From positions 1 to 64,000 of the forward strand of contig MCFL01000047.1 of assembly GCA_002102555.1 (NCBI GenBank): a stretch of 64,000 nucleotides of DNA. The letters are read 5' to 3'. This stretch comes from Catenaria anguillulae PL171. Its lineage: Eukaryota; Blastocladiomycota; Blastocladiomycetes; Blastocladiales; Catenariaceae. The notes below the pieces were generated by a model that did not search any database, was not told the origin of the DNA, and was given only the letters and a program-made list of their open reading frames with translations. Each line of letters opens with the position of its first letter. Positions within the stretch are counted from its first letter, which is position 1. Positions 31,801 through 37,631 of this stretch are shown one piece after another. Position numbers and translations under genes: made by a program.

Positions 31801-32277
31801 AACGTGGCGGCCGCCTACGATGCCTTGTCGCGGGCACAGTTGTTCACCGACCTGGACCTCGACGCCGCCAAGCGTCCGCTCCGCCACGCCCTCGCATACT
31901 CCGCGCACTCGCTCGGCGAACTCACGCGTGCACGCCGTGACGCCGTGGCCAGGGCCATCAACTGCCCAGCGGACATCATGCGCCTGGTGCAGTGCGCTGT
32001 GGCCGATGATGGGCATCTCGACCTTGTCGACGCCGCCCAGCTCTTGGCCATCTCACGGAAAACGCAGGCGTTCACCGACGTCGTCGCGGCCGCTGCAGCA
32101 ACCCGCCCGGCCGCGAAGCGCAAACCCAACTCCGGACGCGCCGACAACGACAAGTTGAGCAAGAAGGCTCGCACCACGGAACCGCGCCGCAGGGACGTGG
32201 ACAGGACTCCCAAGAACCGCGAAAGCGGCGGGAAGGGTCGTAAGAAGAAGGCAAAGGTGGCGGACGGTTCGGGTTAG
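22882..32277 (+). CDS. DIRS gag-like ORF1, split by copia
   Basis: Translation starts at ATG 22882 in a strong context (CCGCACCATGG). The first 51 codons (22882-23034) read MVANNPVQSAATRTPARNTR to DPPVPS. Copia then interrupts, and the same frame resumes at 31009 with PTASQPTPDLDPV after one copy of the 5-bp duplicate, ending at TAG 32275-32277 (473 residues in total). The middle is acidic and the C-terminal 250 residues are helical (LRGTDQALYNASAAHARTLA). The tail is very basic (KKARTTEPRRRDVD..KGRKKKAK), as expected of a nucleic-acid-binding capsid protein. No zinc knuckle is seen. The stop may be removed by a predicted intron at 32273-32368. Confidence 0.75.
23035..23338 (-). repeat. Copia 3' LTR
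   Basis: 304 bp, plus-strand ends TGTTGAATACC and GCGCAACA (TG..CA). On the minus strand it is preceded by the short purine tract GGGGGAG at 23339-23345. Confidence 0.95.
23474..27247 (-). CDS. Copia pol polyprotein
   Basis: About 1257 open codons after the second TGA. Protease FAADSGATRHMSPF (catalytic DSG). Pre-integrase and integrase zinc region HTSLGHVCGARL..CATCPLAKS (HHCC), then the integrase core with FLDLNIVGRPG, IHHDRGTEFMN and HHESAGRVERLMR (D, D, E). Reverse transcriptase MDVSNAYLHAFLSQRV, KSLYGLRDAGRNWSLY and LAFYVDDLLITG (YVDD). RNase H GFTDASFCDDPATLRSTTG, STTEAEINAATEATREG and DNLADALTKPF. All catalytic residues are present and the frame is intact, so this element could be active or only recently silenced. 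Confidence 0.95.
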   Translation of the reverse strand, partial: LAGDAALAHTTPTDLLAEPTNHTMIPDCAPDLCNTPAHDCALVADLGDATDRAEGNNLLDKALFHRTKHFAADSGATRHMSPFPDDFTTLVPLRAPHPVHLGNGSVVYASHIGDIPVDVMLSDRQVSVTLSNALLVPDLALRLLSTAHLTSSDRTIHFRTCLGVQHMEVHPPLCRPTPMVDGAGRTFFECTSCARSSIATIALERKSGLSFVKATVSGAPPAADTPPPASAPQCDTGHFALYAGARSDAAEDWSTEYASEAWGADVDWSELADAVMVGGHPIGQALLSASSALVGSSSRADMTAHVHTSLGHVCGARLALACKVRGFRPSPYSCATCPLAKSTSVRSVQPSPFPRSTRPLQRLFLDLNIVGRPGLGMAHHLLVVIDDFSDCSWAVPIPNKEEKTVFHAFTQLVARLERQAAQSVAAIHHDRGTEFMNKSFDRWIGARHIARTTTTPGHHESAGRVERLMRWIAERVRALLLHLEATVEPEVAVTLWAHAARYALVSRAHTPSTALDGGTPFKAFFRVQSPTRLHVFGAPAFPARGPDDSRHKFMPVSSRCVFVGYVDETCRELLLFDESTGKCSAHRAADVRDFDVVPRIMAGPSPAYCDAIRDCLLPGGVDAAAADDPSDMDYQPDLLTVDAADSDTDEVDLPAVVGVGERAVPDPSPSLDQPRHLHPDTNTDHDPAGPHRQVPEPPRRRSRRLIAARLQKATGDLALITVPAVPASSIPIPKTYIAARKSAHDPHWQVAELQELEAHDTNGTWRIEKVQPGDRLIGSKWVYDLKSGPDGILTKFKARLVARGDQQPSSGLSTYSATPNMGVVRIILAIAGAHGWSIHAMDVSNAYLHAFLSQRVLMRPPPGVVIPPDHALRLNKSLYGLRDAGRNWSLYLRDKLIRLNFSPLKTHDCVMVRRMQEAIVVLAFYVDDLLITGTNELVILQAKEELAALEDNGRPVLKIKDLGEADSFLNAAISQSPMGVWLGQPKHITAIIDAFGHLTSPRSTPAAPRAKQSAPSPPLDPDSHRQYQKLLGMLLFVATGSRPDISFAVSFCARYAAQPTAANWDELLQVVAYLKATASLGLFFPKLEDSAGFWSTVEGFTDASFCDDPATLRSTTGYVFRMCGTAVSWSSKWQSWVATSTTEAEINAATEATREGTWIVEFLDEIIPHPTKEPITIHEDNMSVISVAQGDGPTSRPIRHVAMRIAYLREHGAREYVRLKFVPSEDNLADALTKPFSRDSLSKATAMFGLQPKPVHN
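27251..27409 (-). CDS. Gag zinc-knuckle segment between two in-frame TGAs
   Basis: 53 codons in the same frame as gag and pol, bounded by TGA 27412-27410 and TGA 27250-27248. It reads KDCTRCGWRRHDAGVC, a canonical CX2CX4HX4C knuckle, then DLDHAQYLAVVEPGL and a basic PPRA end. The knuckle packages element RNA and normally closes gag. Both TGAs could be CGA (Arg) codons changed by C to T, or true recoding stops. Confidence 0.7.
27410..29131 (-). CDS. Copia gag
   Basis: 574 codons to TGA at 27410-27412; the start near the SINE is uncertain (no ATG at 29131; the codon is TTG). It has an acidic helical segment (EDEHKTELDSDEEQSQLFDD), then the gag core typical of Ty1/copia (FTYDDISMACTNGFLWDKWE, AVLVSLFNSLKLDAATRARI, LWEYLQAI), then an Ala/Pro-rich linker and CVHCLTQSCPNRSLDRC near the end. 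The core forms the virus-like particle shell. The reading frame continues past the stop into a perfect zinc knuckle and then pol. Confidence 0.85.
   Translation of the reverse strand: MIAGILTTRLLLPTFTHLAAAPVFKHGPLARADQHDPADGGSEQQPAVQGTGALTAKPLAASRSHHTITATEHLGNTDLGLVAPTTLTIPSKRRFDDETHTVADMTEDEHKTELDSDEEQSQLFDDAIAEEEQEGARLLKQIQDLRRANPALAAKRRRLDDHKRRTADLRAQLAALEEAGTHEHALPTTTEQLVAPEPQLVATELAAAATTPQVASGPHRPQPHPLAPSLTPPQMDPYASLFAASAIRASWLSVGEIEKFTYDDISMACTNGFLWDKWERSVLDRLEPMQLHLLLTHDHAAWLSRAIPGASPAQVQYREVERAVLVSLFNSLKLDAATRARITTVRMLWEYLQAITRKYKHSIAVQAMDHVINTRPADFPSPFDYLMEFGARMEHLRAARRLGTAASLPEDDLARIVPTLASNLSFLNPEFGRRLRRSWTNRLISGFQDILSIYVELIDECDPDTVLAQWRSHNWATPASGASMTPPSSTVRAVPFPAAPAAAPAAAPAAPAAAPAAPAAPHHVPHGGSARVGGRPWLVMTLGQRRELFPDRCVHCLTQSCPNRSLDRCQRYA
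29141..29383 (+). mobile_element. SINE, head 1 + tail C, in copia
   Basis: A 243-bp plus-strand SINE. Head CCAAGTGGTTTTGGCACAGT, B box GGTTCAAACCCC; tail C with GCCTATGTCAAAGCACAAGA, CATATATGTGCAATTGTCTGA and GGTTAAATTTTTAAA. Repeats ATCAAGTGTGGTAG at 29127-29140 and 29384-29397. It lies between the 5' ORF and gag. It shows that tail C can be joined to head 1. Confidence 0.9.
29392..30118 (-). CDS. Extra 5' ORF of the copia element
   Basis: About 240 residues before the SINE, starting MTTHTQPHTQLVMSTIAGIT. It is a soluble, helical, acidic-to-neutral protein with SVRIEHGHYDHYPQTVFNIG, and ends RPIRFKLTMTERAASEGPPLHS near the SINE. It lies upstream of gag in a different frame once the SINE and its duplicate are removed. 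It may be a first gag exon, a gag part lost by frameshift, or a separate leader protein. I recognise no domain. Copia elements normally have only one ORF, so this is unusual. Confidence 0.5.
30441..30625. repeat. 56-bp tandem repeat in copia leader
   Basis: Three to four copies of a unit starting TGGGCATTTATGGACAGG and holding CCAGCACTTGCGGCAGCCAA. Unit starts are at 30442, 30491, 30547 and 30603 (spacing 49, 56, 56; the first copy is shorter and more diverged). It lies between the LTR and the first ORF, so it is untranslated leader. Confidence 0.85.
30679..30696 (-). promoter_or_regulatory. Primer-binding site for a half tRNA-Lys(CUU)
   Basis: Directly against the 5' LTR with no gap. The plus strand reads AGCATGAGACTCTTAATC, which is the D-stem/anticodon half of eukaryotic Lys(CUU) tRNA (from memory of the animal sequence), so the element RNA is complementary to it. 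Pairing would put the primer 3' end at tRNA position ~40, inside the anticodon stem. Drosophila copia and yeast Ty5 use initiator-Met tRNA halves in this way; a Lys half would be a variant. Confidence 0.65.
30697..31003 (-). repeat. Copia 5' LTR
   Basis: 307 bp, near-identical to 23035-23338. Differences: CGCCCGG against CGCCTCGG, G-run length, and CAGTTGACTG against CAGTCGACTG. Followed directly (leftwards) by the primer-binding site. Confidence 0.95.
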
Positions 32278-32368
32278 TACTTGTTTTTTCTTGTGTACTT
32301 GGACTGTTTTTTCGTTTGTATTGAATGCATTTTGTGCTCGCCTGCATCTTGCCCATGTCCCCTTCCAG
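32273..32368 (+). promoter_or_regulatory. Predicted intron joining DIRS gag to pol
   Basis: GTTAGTACTTG donor two bases before the gag stop and a CCCCTTCCAG acceptor after a C/T-rich stretch, 96 nt in all. Splicing would remove the TAG at 32275-32277 and join gag (phase 1, ..DGSG) to GACSPPAQAPCP in frame. Because 96 is a multiple of three, gag and pol also share a frame without splicing, so stop read-through is the alternative. Confidence 0.5.
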
Positions 32369-34698
32369 GAGCCTGTTCCCCTCCGGCCCAAGCGCCGTGT
32401 CCTACAGTGCATGGGCCTGCTCCGACATGCCGGCCTGTGGTCTTGGCCTCGCCTTCGCATGCACAGCCCCCACCACCAACGGCTGGGGCAGCGTCCACGG
32501 TCGCGTCGGCTGCCTCGGGCTCTTCTCCCCTGGATGGTGAGTTGCAATTCCCTCATCCACTCCCTGATGTACCAGTTGGCGGCCGCCTAACACGCTTTGT
32601 GTCTGCCTGGCAGGACGCGGGGGCCCTGCCCGACATCGTACGCATGGTGGCCAAGGGTGTGCGCCTGCACCTGCAGCGCCCGCTGTACCAATCATTGGTG
32701 CCCCGTCCATACGCGCTCCCATCAGCAGATATGGCGATTCTCAGCGACAAGCTCGACGAGATGGCGGCAAAGGGAGCAGGCAACTTTCACCCCCTCCCTG
32801 CTTGCCCCCCGCCCGGGACCGTGTACTCCCCGGCTTTCATCGTGCACCAACGCAACAAGTCCCGTCCCATTTTCGATTACCGCTTTGTGAACCGGGCGCT
32901 CACGCCCGAGCGCTTTCGCATGGAGGGTCTGAAGGACATGTTGTCGCTTCTCCCACTGTATGCATGGGCAGCATCAGTCGACATCGAGGACGCTTACCCA
33001 CACTTGGGCATCCACACGGCATCTCGCCCTCTGCTGCGGGTGGTAGTGGGGGACCGCGCTTTCCATCCTTCGGCTCTGCTCTTCGGTCTCAGCCCGGCTC
33101 CGCGCATCTTCACCAAGCTGACCAAGGTTCCAGTAGGCGTTTTGCGCTTGCTGGGTGTGCCGCTGGTGGTGTACCTGGACGACTTTCTGGTCCTGGGCGA
33201 GACCCGCGAGATTGCGCAGGCAAACCTGTCGCTGGTCATCCGTACGCTGCAGCGCTTTGGTTTCCGGATCAAGTGGGCAAAGACCGACCTGGCCCCTCGG
33301 CAGCAACTGACCCACCTCGGATGGGACCTCGACTTGGTCGCAGGCGTGATTCAGGTTCCGGCGGTGAAAGTGCGAGAGGCGCGCCGGTTGATTCGCCTGC
33401 TGGTCGGCAGCGACAAGCCCTCAGTGCGCCTGGCAATGACCGTGCTTGGCCACCTGGTTGCCATGTACCCCGTCCTGCCAGACCTGCGGGGTCTCACGCG
33501 CCGTCTATCCCTTCGGGTGGCGGGCATCTCACGCACGGCCATGGCAGGCAAGATCCTCTCCCGCCGACACATTCGCAGCAAGCTCATGTCCCGACCCCTG
33601 TCGCTGACGGCCGAGATCATGGCCAACCTCACCCAGGTCCTCAACCTGCTTGTCAATTGGAACCGCCGCTCATACCTGCCAAGGGAGCACGACCTGGTGT
33701 TGCAAACAGACGCCTCGTACACGGGATGGGGTGCACGGGTTCATGTGAATGGGCTCCTTGTCCGGATGGGCGAGGAATGGGGCCAGGAGAATTTGTCCGA
33801 ACTGCGTCTCAAGCGGCTGGAGCACATCAACGTGCTGGAGCTTGGTGCGGTCCTGCTGGCGGTCATGCGACTCGAGCAGCACCATGGGGTGGTCTGGAAG
33901 AACAAGTCTCTCCTGGTCGAGTCGGACAACACCACGGCAATCTCGTACATCAACAAGCAAGGGGGCCGGATTCCCGGCCCGCTGGTGGACATTGCACTCC
34001 TGCTGGCGGCTTTCTGCCGGTCTCGCAGCCTTGCAGTGCTGGCGACACACGTGGCGGGCGTGACAAATCTGGCGGACGAGGACTCCCGGGTGTTCATGGT
34101 GGACAGTCACGGGTGGTTTGTGAACCGGACTCTGTTCTTCCTGGCGGCGAGCACCTTTGCCACCCCCACAATGGACCTCTTTGCATCCGAGTCAACAGCG
34201 CAGACCGCGACCTTTGCGAGCCGCCTCCCGTCGAGCCGGGCCATTTCCCCGGACGCGTTCCTGCTGCGCTGGGACGCCTGGCCGGTTGTGTGGGTGGCCC
34301 CGCCCTTGCCGGTACTGGGCAGGGCAATCAACAAGTTTGCTTGGGACAAGGCTACGGGTCTGATTGTGTGCCCGGTCTGGAAGACAGCAGTCTGGTACCC
34401 GCGACTGTTGTCAATGCTGTCCGATCTCCCGCTCCTCTTCCGAAGGTGCGACAGCAACATCGCGCATGCGCATCTCCTCCCGCCGGCCGTGTCCTGGATG
34501 GCCATCTGGCCGTGCTACGGGAAAATTGGCGATCGCGCGGTTTTTCGGACGAAGTGTGCGACTTTCTTGAAGGAGCGTGGGCTGGATCGACAACCAAGCG
34601 ATACTCCTCCGAGTACCGTGCCTGGCATCGCTGGTGTGATCGACGGGGTACCGATCCCGTGGCACCCACACTCCCCGGTATTCTCGACTTCCTCGTAG
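32281..34698 (+). CDS. DIRS pol: reverse transcriptase and RNase H
   Basis: Open for 805 codons. After a Pro-rich linker comes PVGGRLTRFVSAWQDAGALP, the usual entry to DIRS pol. Reverse transcriptase blocks: RPIFDYRFVNRAL, AASVDIEDAYPHL (motif A Asp), LFGLSPAPRIFTKL (motif B) and VVYLDDFLVLG (motif C, YLDD). RNase H blocks: LVLQTDASYTGWGARVH, HINVLELGAVLLAV and VESDNTTAISYINKQGG. The end has TMDLFASESTAQ..DAFLLRW..APPLPVLGRAIN, common after RNase H in DIRS pol; I see no clear DPPY-type methylase motif. The protein copies element RNA into cDNA. The true start is probably by splicing from gag. Confidence 0.9.
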   Translation: MFFLVYLDCFFVCIECILCSPASCPCPLPGACSPPAQAPCPTVHGPAPTCRPVVLASPSHAQPPPPTAGAASTVASAASGSSPLDGELQFPHPLPDVPVGGRLTRFVSAWQDAGALPDIVRMVAKGVRLHLQRPLYQSLVPRPYALPSADMAILSDKLDEMAAKGAGNFHPLPACPPPGTVYSPAFIVHQRNKSRPIFDYRFVNRALTPERFRMEGLKDMLSLLPLYAWAASVDIEDAYPHLGIHTASRPLLRVVVGDRAFHPSALLFGLSPAPRIFTKLTKVPVGVLRLLGVPLVVYLDDFLVLGETREIAQANLSLVIRTLQRFGFRIKWAKTDLAPRQQLTHLGWDLDLVAGVIQVPAVKVREARRLIRLLVGSDKPSVRLAMTVLGHLVAMYPVLPDLRGLTRRLSLRVAGISRTAMAGKILSRRHIRSKLMSRPLSLTAEIMANLTQVLNLLVNWNRRSYLPREHDLVLQTDASYTGWGARVHVNGLLVRMGEEWGQENLSELRLKRLEHINVLELGAVLLAVMRLEQHHGVVWKNKSLLVESDNTTAISYINKQGGRIPGPLVDIALLLAAFCRSRSLAVLATHVAGVTNLADEDSRVFMVDSHGWFVNRTLFFLAASTFATPTMDLFASESTAQTATFASRLPSSRAISPDAFLLRWDAWPVVWVAPPLPVLGRAINKFAWDKATGLIVCPVWKTAVWYPRLLSMLSDLPLLFRRCDSNIAHAHLLPPAVSWMAIWPCYGKIGDRAVFRTKCATFLKERGLDRQPSDTPPSTVPGIAGVIDGVPIPWHPHSPVFSTSS

Positions 34699-35459
34699 GA
34701 GAATTCCGCCGGGGCCGGAAGCCGAAGTCAGTCCGCGTCACAGTCTCTGCCCTGTCTACCGTCTTCGGGCCCATTTTCAATGGGGCTACACTGGGATCGT
34801 CACGCCATGTTGCCCTCCTTCTCCGCAGTTTTGTCCGGGCTCGCCCGGATGCACCAGCCAAGGTGGACACATTTGACCCGGATATTCTCCTTCGCCTGCT
34901 GCGCTCGTGGGGCCCTGATGAGGGTCTAACCACAAAGCGCCTCACGGTCAAGTTCATTGTGCTGTTACTTGTTCTCGGCCAGCTCCGCGTGGATGATGTG
35001 GTCAAGATTCGTCGGGAGTCTGTGCGTGTGGTGGATGGTGTTTGGTCCGCGGTTGTGCCACTGCCCAAGTCCCGAAACCGCAGGGAACATGCTTGGCGTG
35101 TAGTCGCCCTGAAAGGGCATGCATCACGGCCCGGCCTCTGCCCGGCAGCAGTTTGGTGCTCCTTGGACGCGCGTTTGGCACCACACCGCGCTTTGGCGGC
35201 TCCATCAGGTGCCTCATCCCTGGTGCTGACCCTCCGACGCCCACATCACGCGCCTTCCGCTGACACCATCCGCCGGTGGGTCACGGAGACCATGCTGTCC
35301 GCCGGCCTGCCCGAACATTTCCGCGCACACGACATTCGGGGCGCTGTTACCACAGCGCTCCTCGCATCTGGCCATGTGGCTGAAGATGTTGCCGCGGGTG
35401 TATGGGCTTCAACTGCCACGATGGATCGTCACTATAACTTTCTGGGCTCGTCAAGGTAG
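34450..35459 (+). CDS. DIRS tyrosine recombinase
   Basis: Overlaps the end of pol in the -1 frame (pol ends at 34698). The frame is open much further upstream only because the DNA is GC-rich. The recombinase itself starts around DGHLAVLRENWRSRGFSDEV. The N-terminal SAM-like part has TTKRYSSEYRAWHRWC. The catalytic part has FIVLLLVLGQLRVDDVVKI (first Arg), RAHDIRGAVTTALL (HxxR pair) and AGVWASTATMDRHYNFLGSSR (nucleophile Tyr), ending at 35459. It would integrate circular DIRS DNA at short ATT-containing sites. No ATG is obvious at the boundary, so frameshifting or reinitiation from pol is likely. Confidence 0.9.
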
Positions 35460-35632
35460 ACACGGCTTTCTCTTGTGTGCGGTTTTCCTTGCTTTTTGTG
35501 GCGTGACATTTGATGGTGTGGTGTGTGGTATTTTTCGTTGGTCTTGTTTATCTACCTGCAATGTGTACACTACCCTGCTTGTCTCTTTTGAATCGTGCAA
35601 TTCCGCTGCAGCCATCGTTTTCCTTGCTATGG

Positions 35633-35763
35633 TTACCAATCTACATGCTGTAGATTGACTGCAAGGAATTGCAGTATAATCATGGTTATCAGGGTAACAT
35701 AGTTACCCAGGATAACCCTGTTTATACGATATGACTGGAAGTCAATCGGAAGCATGTAGATTG
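35633..35763. repeat. DIRS internal complementary region
   Basis: The first half (35633-35680) is the reverse complement of the left end 22524-22571. The second half (35678-35763) is the reverse complement of the right end 36249-36334. They overlap at AAT (35678-35680), the complement of the ATT found once at each end. This is the template that lets DIRS cDNA circularise, so it fixes both termini to the base. Confidence 0.92.
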
Positions 35764-36024
35764 TCCCACCCGCCCTTTCCCACAATCTACACGCTGCTGA
35801 AGGTCGCCCTTAGCCCACCTGGGGCTTGCTTCTCGCCTGGTTTCCCGGGGTTATTTGCCTTGTTCGCGGACGACGTGTTGCTTGCGCTCCCACGGCGCCC
35901 TCCGACGCGTTGGTTTCTCGCGTTTTTTCTCCTTCGTTTCCACACCCCTTTGGGTTGAGGGACGGACGCCGCTTCCCGGCGCCCGTCCTAGTTTCCATCT
36001 TTGCTCGGTTTGGCCTCAAGCGTC

Positions 36025-36260
36025 AAGAGCAAGGATCCACAATATGGCTCGAGTGAGGTTTTTTCGGGAGAGAGGTGGTTTTTCCTTGAGTTTTTTTCTG
36101 CACCCGTGTGCGCACGTGTACGGTTGCCTTTTTCTCAGTCACCCAAAACTTTCCACCTCCAAACTCCCAATTTTTTTCCCTCACTCATGAGCCTAATGGT
36201 CTCTCCTGTGTGAAGTTTCGGCCGAAAGCATAACATAAGAGAGCTTACCAATCTACATGC
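36025..36260 (-). repeat. DIRS right inverted repeat
   Basis: Inverse copy of 22557-22792. Outside it, 36261-36334 is the unique right end, which ends CCTGATAACCATGATT. Confidence 0.92.
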
Positions 36261-36334
36261 TTCCGATTGACTTCCAGTCATATCGTATAAACAGGGTTAT
36301 CCTGGGTAACTATGTTACCCTGATAACCATGATT

Positions 36335-36896
36335 ATTTAAGTTCAGGACTGTGTAAGTATGAAGGTGGACGTGTGTTGGGCTGTGGATCGGGGATCAGCA
36401 CGCATGTGGATCTGATCGGAAAGTTCAATCGGTGGGCGTCTAAAACAAAACGACGGAACTAAGGGGACAGACCCCCTCACCCCCGCACAAAGGGGTCATC
36501 GGACATTGTGAATAATCACCCCAACTTCCCTGCATGTATGTACTTTATCTGCGCATTCTTACGCTTCGCGCACTGTCATCTTTTGATGCTCCGACGTTAA
36601 GCGTTTCATCGTTTCAGCCGTCCACCCTGCATACCAATTGGATTGCCAACCAGCTAATCAGGTTCTTGCTTCTACCACCGTGCTCCACCATTCTCCACAG
36701 TCCTGTTTCATCGCAATGACTGCCGCAACCAACTGCAGCTTGTTCCTTTTTCGGAATGCAAAGTCGACGCTGACCCTTGTGGCCCGAACTGCCGAGCTAT
36801 CGGTTCGCAAAATTTCGAGTCTTCTGCACGCCGATGCAATCCTCCTGCTCACACACGTTTCGGATGGACAATGCAATAACTTCACAGAGTAAGCAC
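36335..36896. other. Spacer between DIRS and first host gene
   Basis: Host DNA right of the DIRS element. AGGACTGTGT at 36346-36355 also occurs left of the element near 22487. A 58-codon open stretch (36716-36892, MTAATNCSLFLFRNAKSTLT) could be an upstream exon of the next gene but has no supporting motif. Nothing else is visible. Confidence 0.4.
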
Positions 36897-37322
36897 ATGA
36901 CTGCGATTCCGCTGCCTCTTCGTCCCCCGTCATTTCGCCGCGACCACTGGACGCCATTTGCTGTTGTTTCCGGTCTGCCAAATGCAGAATCGGTCGCCAA
37001 ACTCGAATCGCTGCTGCAGCGCTACGCCTCCCCACTTCCGAGAAACCACCGCGACATCGATGTCGTTCAGGACAAGTCGCTTGCACTTGCCAAGAGCCTG
37101 ATTGATTTAGACCGTGCCACCAACAATCCGCAATCCGCCGAGGTCACCGTCGCATGGGAGCGACCTGACTTGCGTAACCATGCCCTTTCCAAGAACATCA
37201 TCTTCCCTATCAGTGTGCGACACACTACATTGCCTGGCCCACGCCCAAAGTCATTTAACCATCGCATTCACAAGGCTTGGGGCGACAAAGCGTTCGCTCA
37301 GACATCCCAATCATCTGTGTAA
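36897..37322 (+). CDS. Small basic protein of unknown function
   Basis: 141 residues from ATG 36897: MTAIPLPLRPPSFRRDHWTP, then FAVVSGLPNAESVAKLESLL, a helical middle (VVQDKSLALAKSLIDLDRAT) and a basic end with KSFNHRIHKAWGDKAF. The frame is open further upstream without a better start. The Arg/Pro-rich N-terminus without acidic residues would suit a mitochondrial import signal, and size and charge resemble a mitochondrial ribosomal protein, but I do not recognise the family. It converges on the CDK1 gene with 309 bp between stops. Confidence 0.5.
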   Translation: MTAIPLPLRPPSFRRDHWTPFAVVSGLPNAESVAKLESLLQRYASPLPRNHRDIDVVQDKSLALAKSLIDLDRATNNPQSAEVTVAWERPDLRNHALSKNIIFPISVRHTTLPGPRPKSFNHRIHKAWGDKAFAQTSQSSV

Positions 37323-37631
37323 CCGCCTCCTTGTGACGTTTATCGGTAGCTTATTGACTTTTTTTGACCCCTATATCTTTTTCTTATTCATCACGACCTG
37401 CAGTTCTCAATAGTGTGCCCAACAGCGATCTTTGGGCCGCTCAGTCTCCTCATCTGGAAATATTCAACCTGACATGCAAAAAGCACAGAATACAGAATGC
37501 CAAAACGGCCACAATTGGGATGGTCGACGTATGGATGGAAAATACATAGCCAATACGTGACGGCGCAGAGAAACACGTGAGACAGGGATGGCACACTTGA
37601 TGATGGAAATGATGTCGAAAATGAACAAACG

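Larger units (their letters stand above)
22524..36334 (+). mobile_element. DIRS-type tyrosine-recombinase retrotransposon, split by copia
   Basis: Complete DIRS architecture: outer ends starting and ending in ATT (22524-22526 and 36332-36334), 236-bp inverted repeats, gag, RT-RNase H, tyrosine recombinase and an internal complementary region that matches both outer ends. Without the 7.97-kb copia insertion plus one 5-bp target duplicate, the element is about 5.8 kb. DIRS elements integrate as circles through recombinase rather than integrase and make no target duplication, which fits the bare ATT at each end. Coding regions are open apart from the copia insertion and the single stop between gag and pol. 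Confidence 0.92.

Noticed and set aside
30955-32016. 353-residue minus-strand frame
   Set aside because: Shadow of DIRS gag, low-complexity Gly/Arg/Val, no motif.
34137-34400. Dam-type methylase domain at the end of DIRS pol
   Set aside because: DLFAS..DAFLLRW..APPLP is conserved in DIRS pol, but no methylase catalytic motif could be seen.
32802-34450. Long second frame over DIRS pol as one 885-residue protein
   Set aside because: Only the last ~330 residues have recombinase motifs; the upstream part is a GC-rich shadow of pol.
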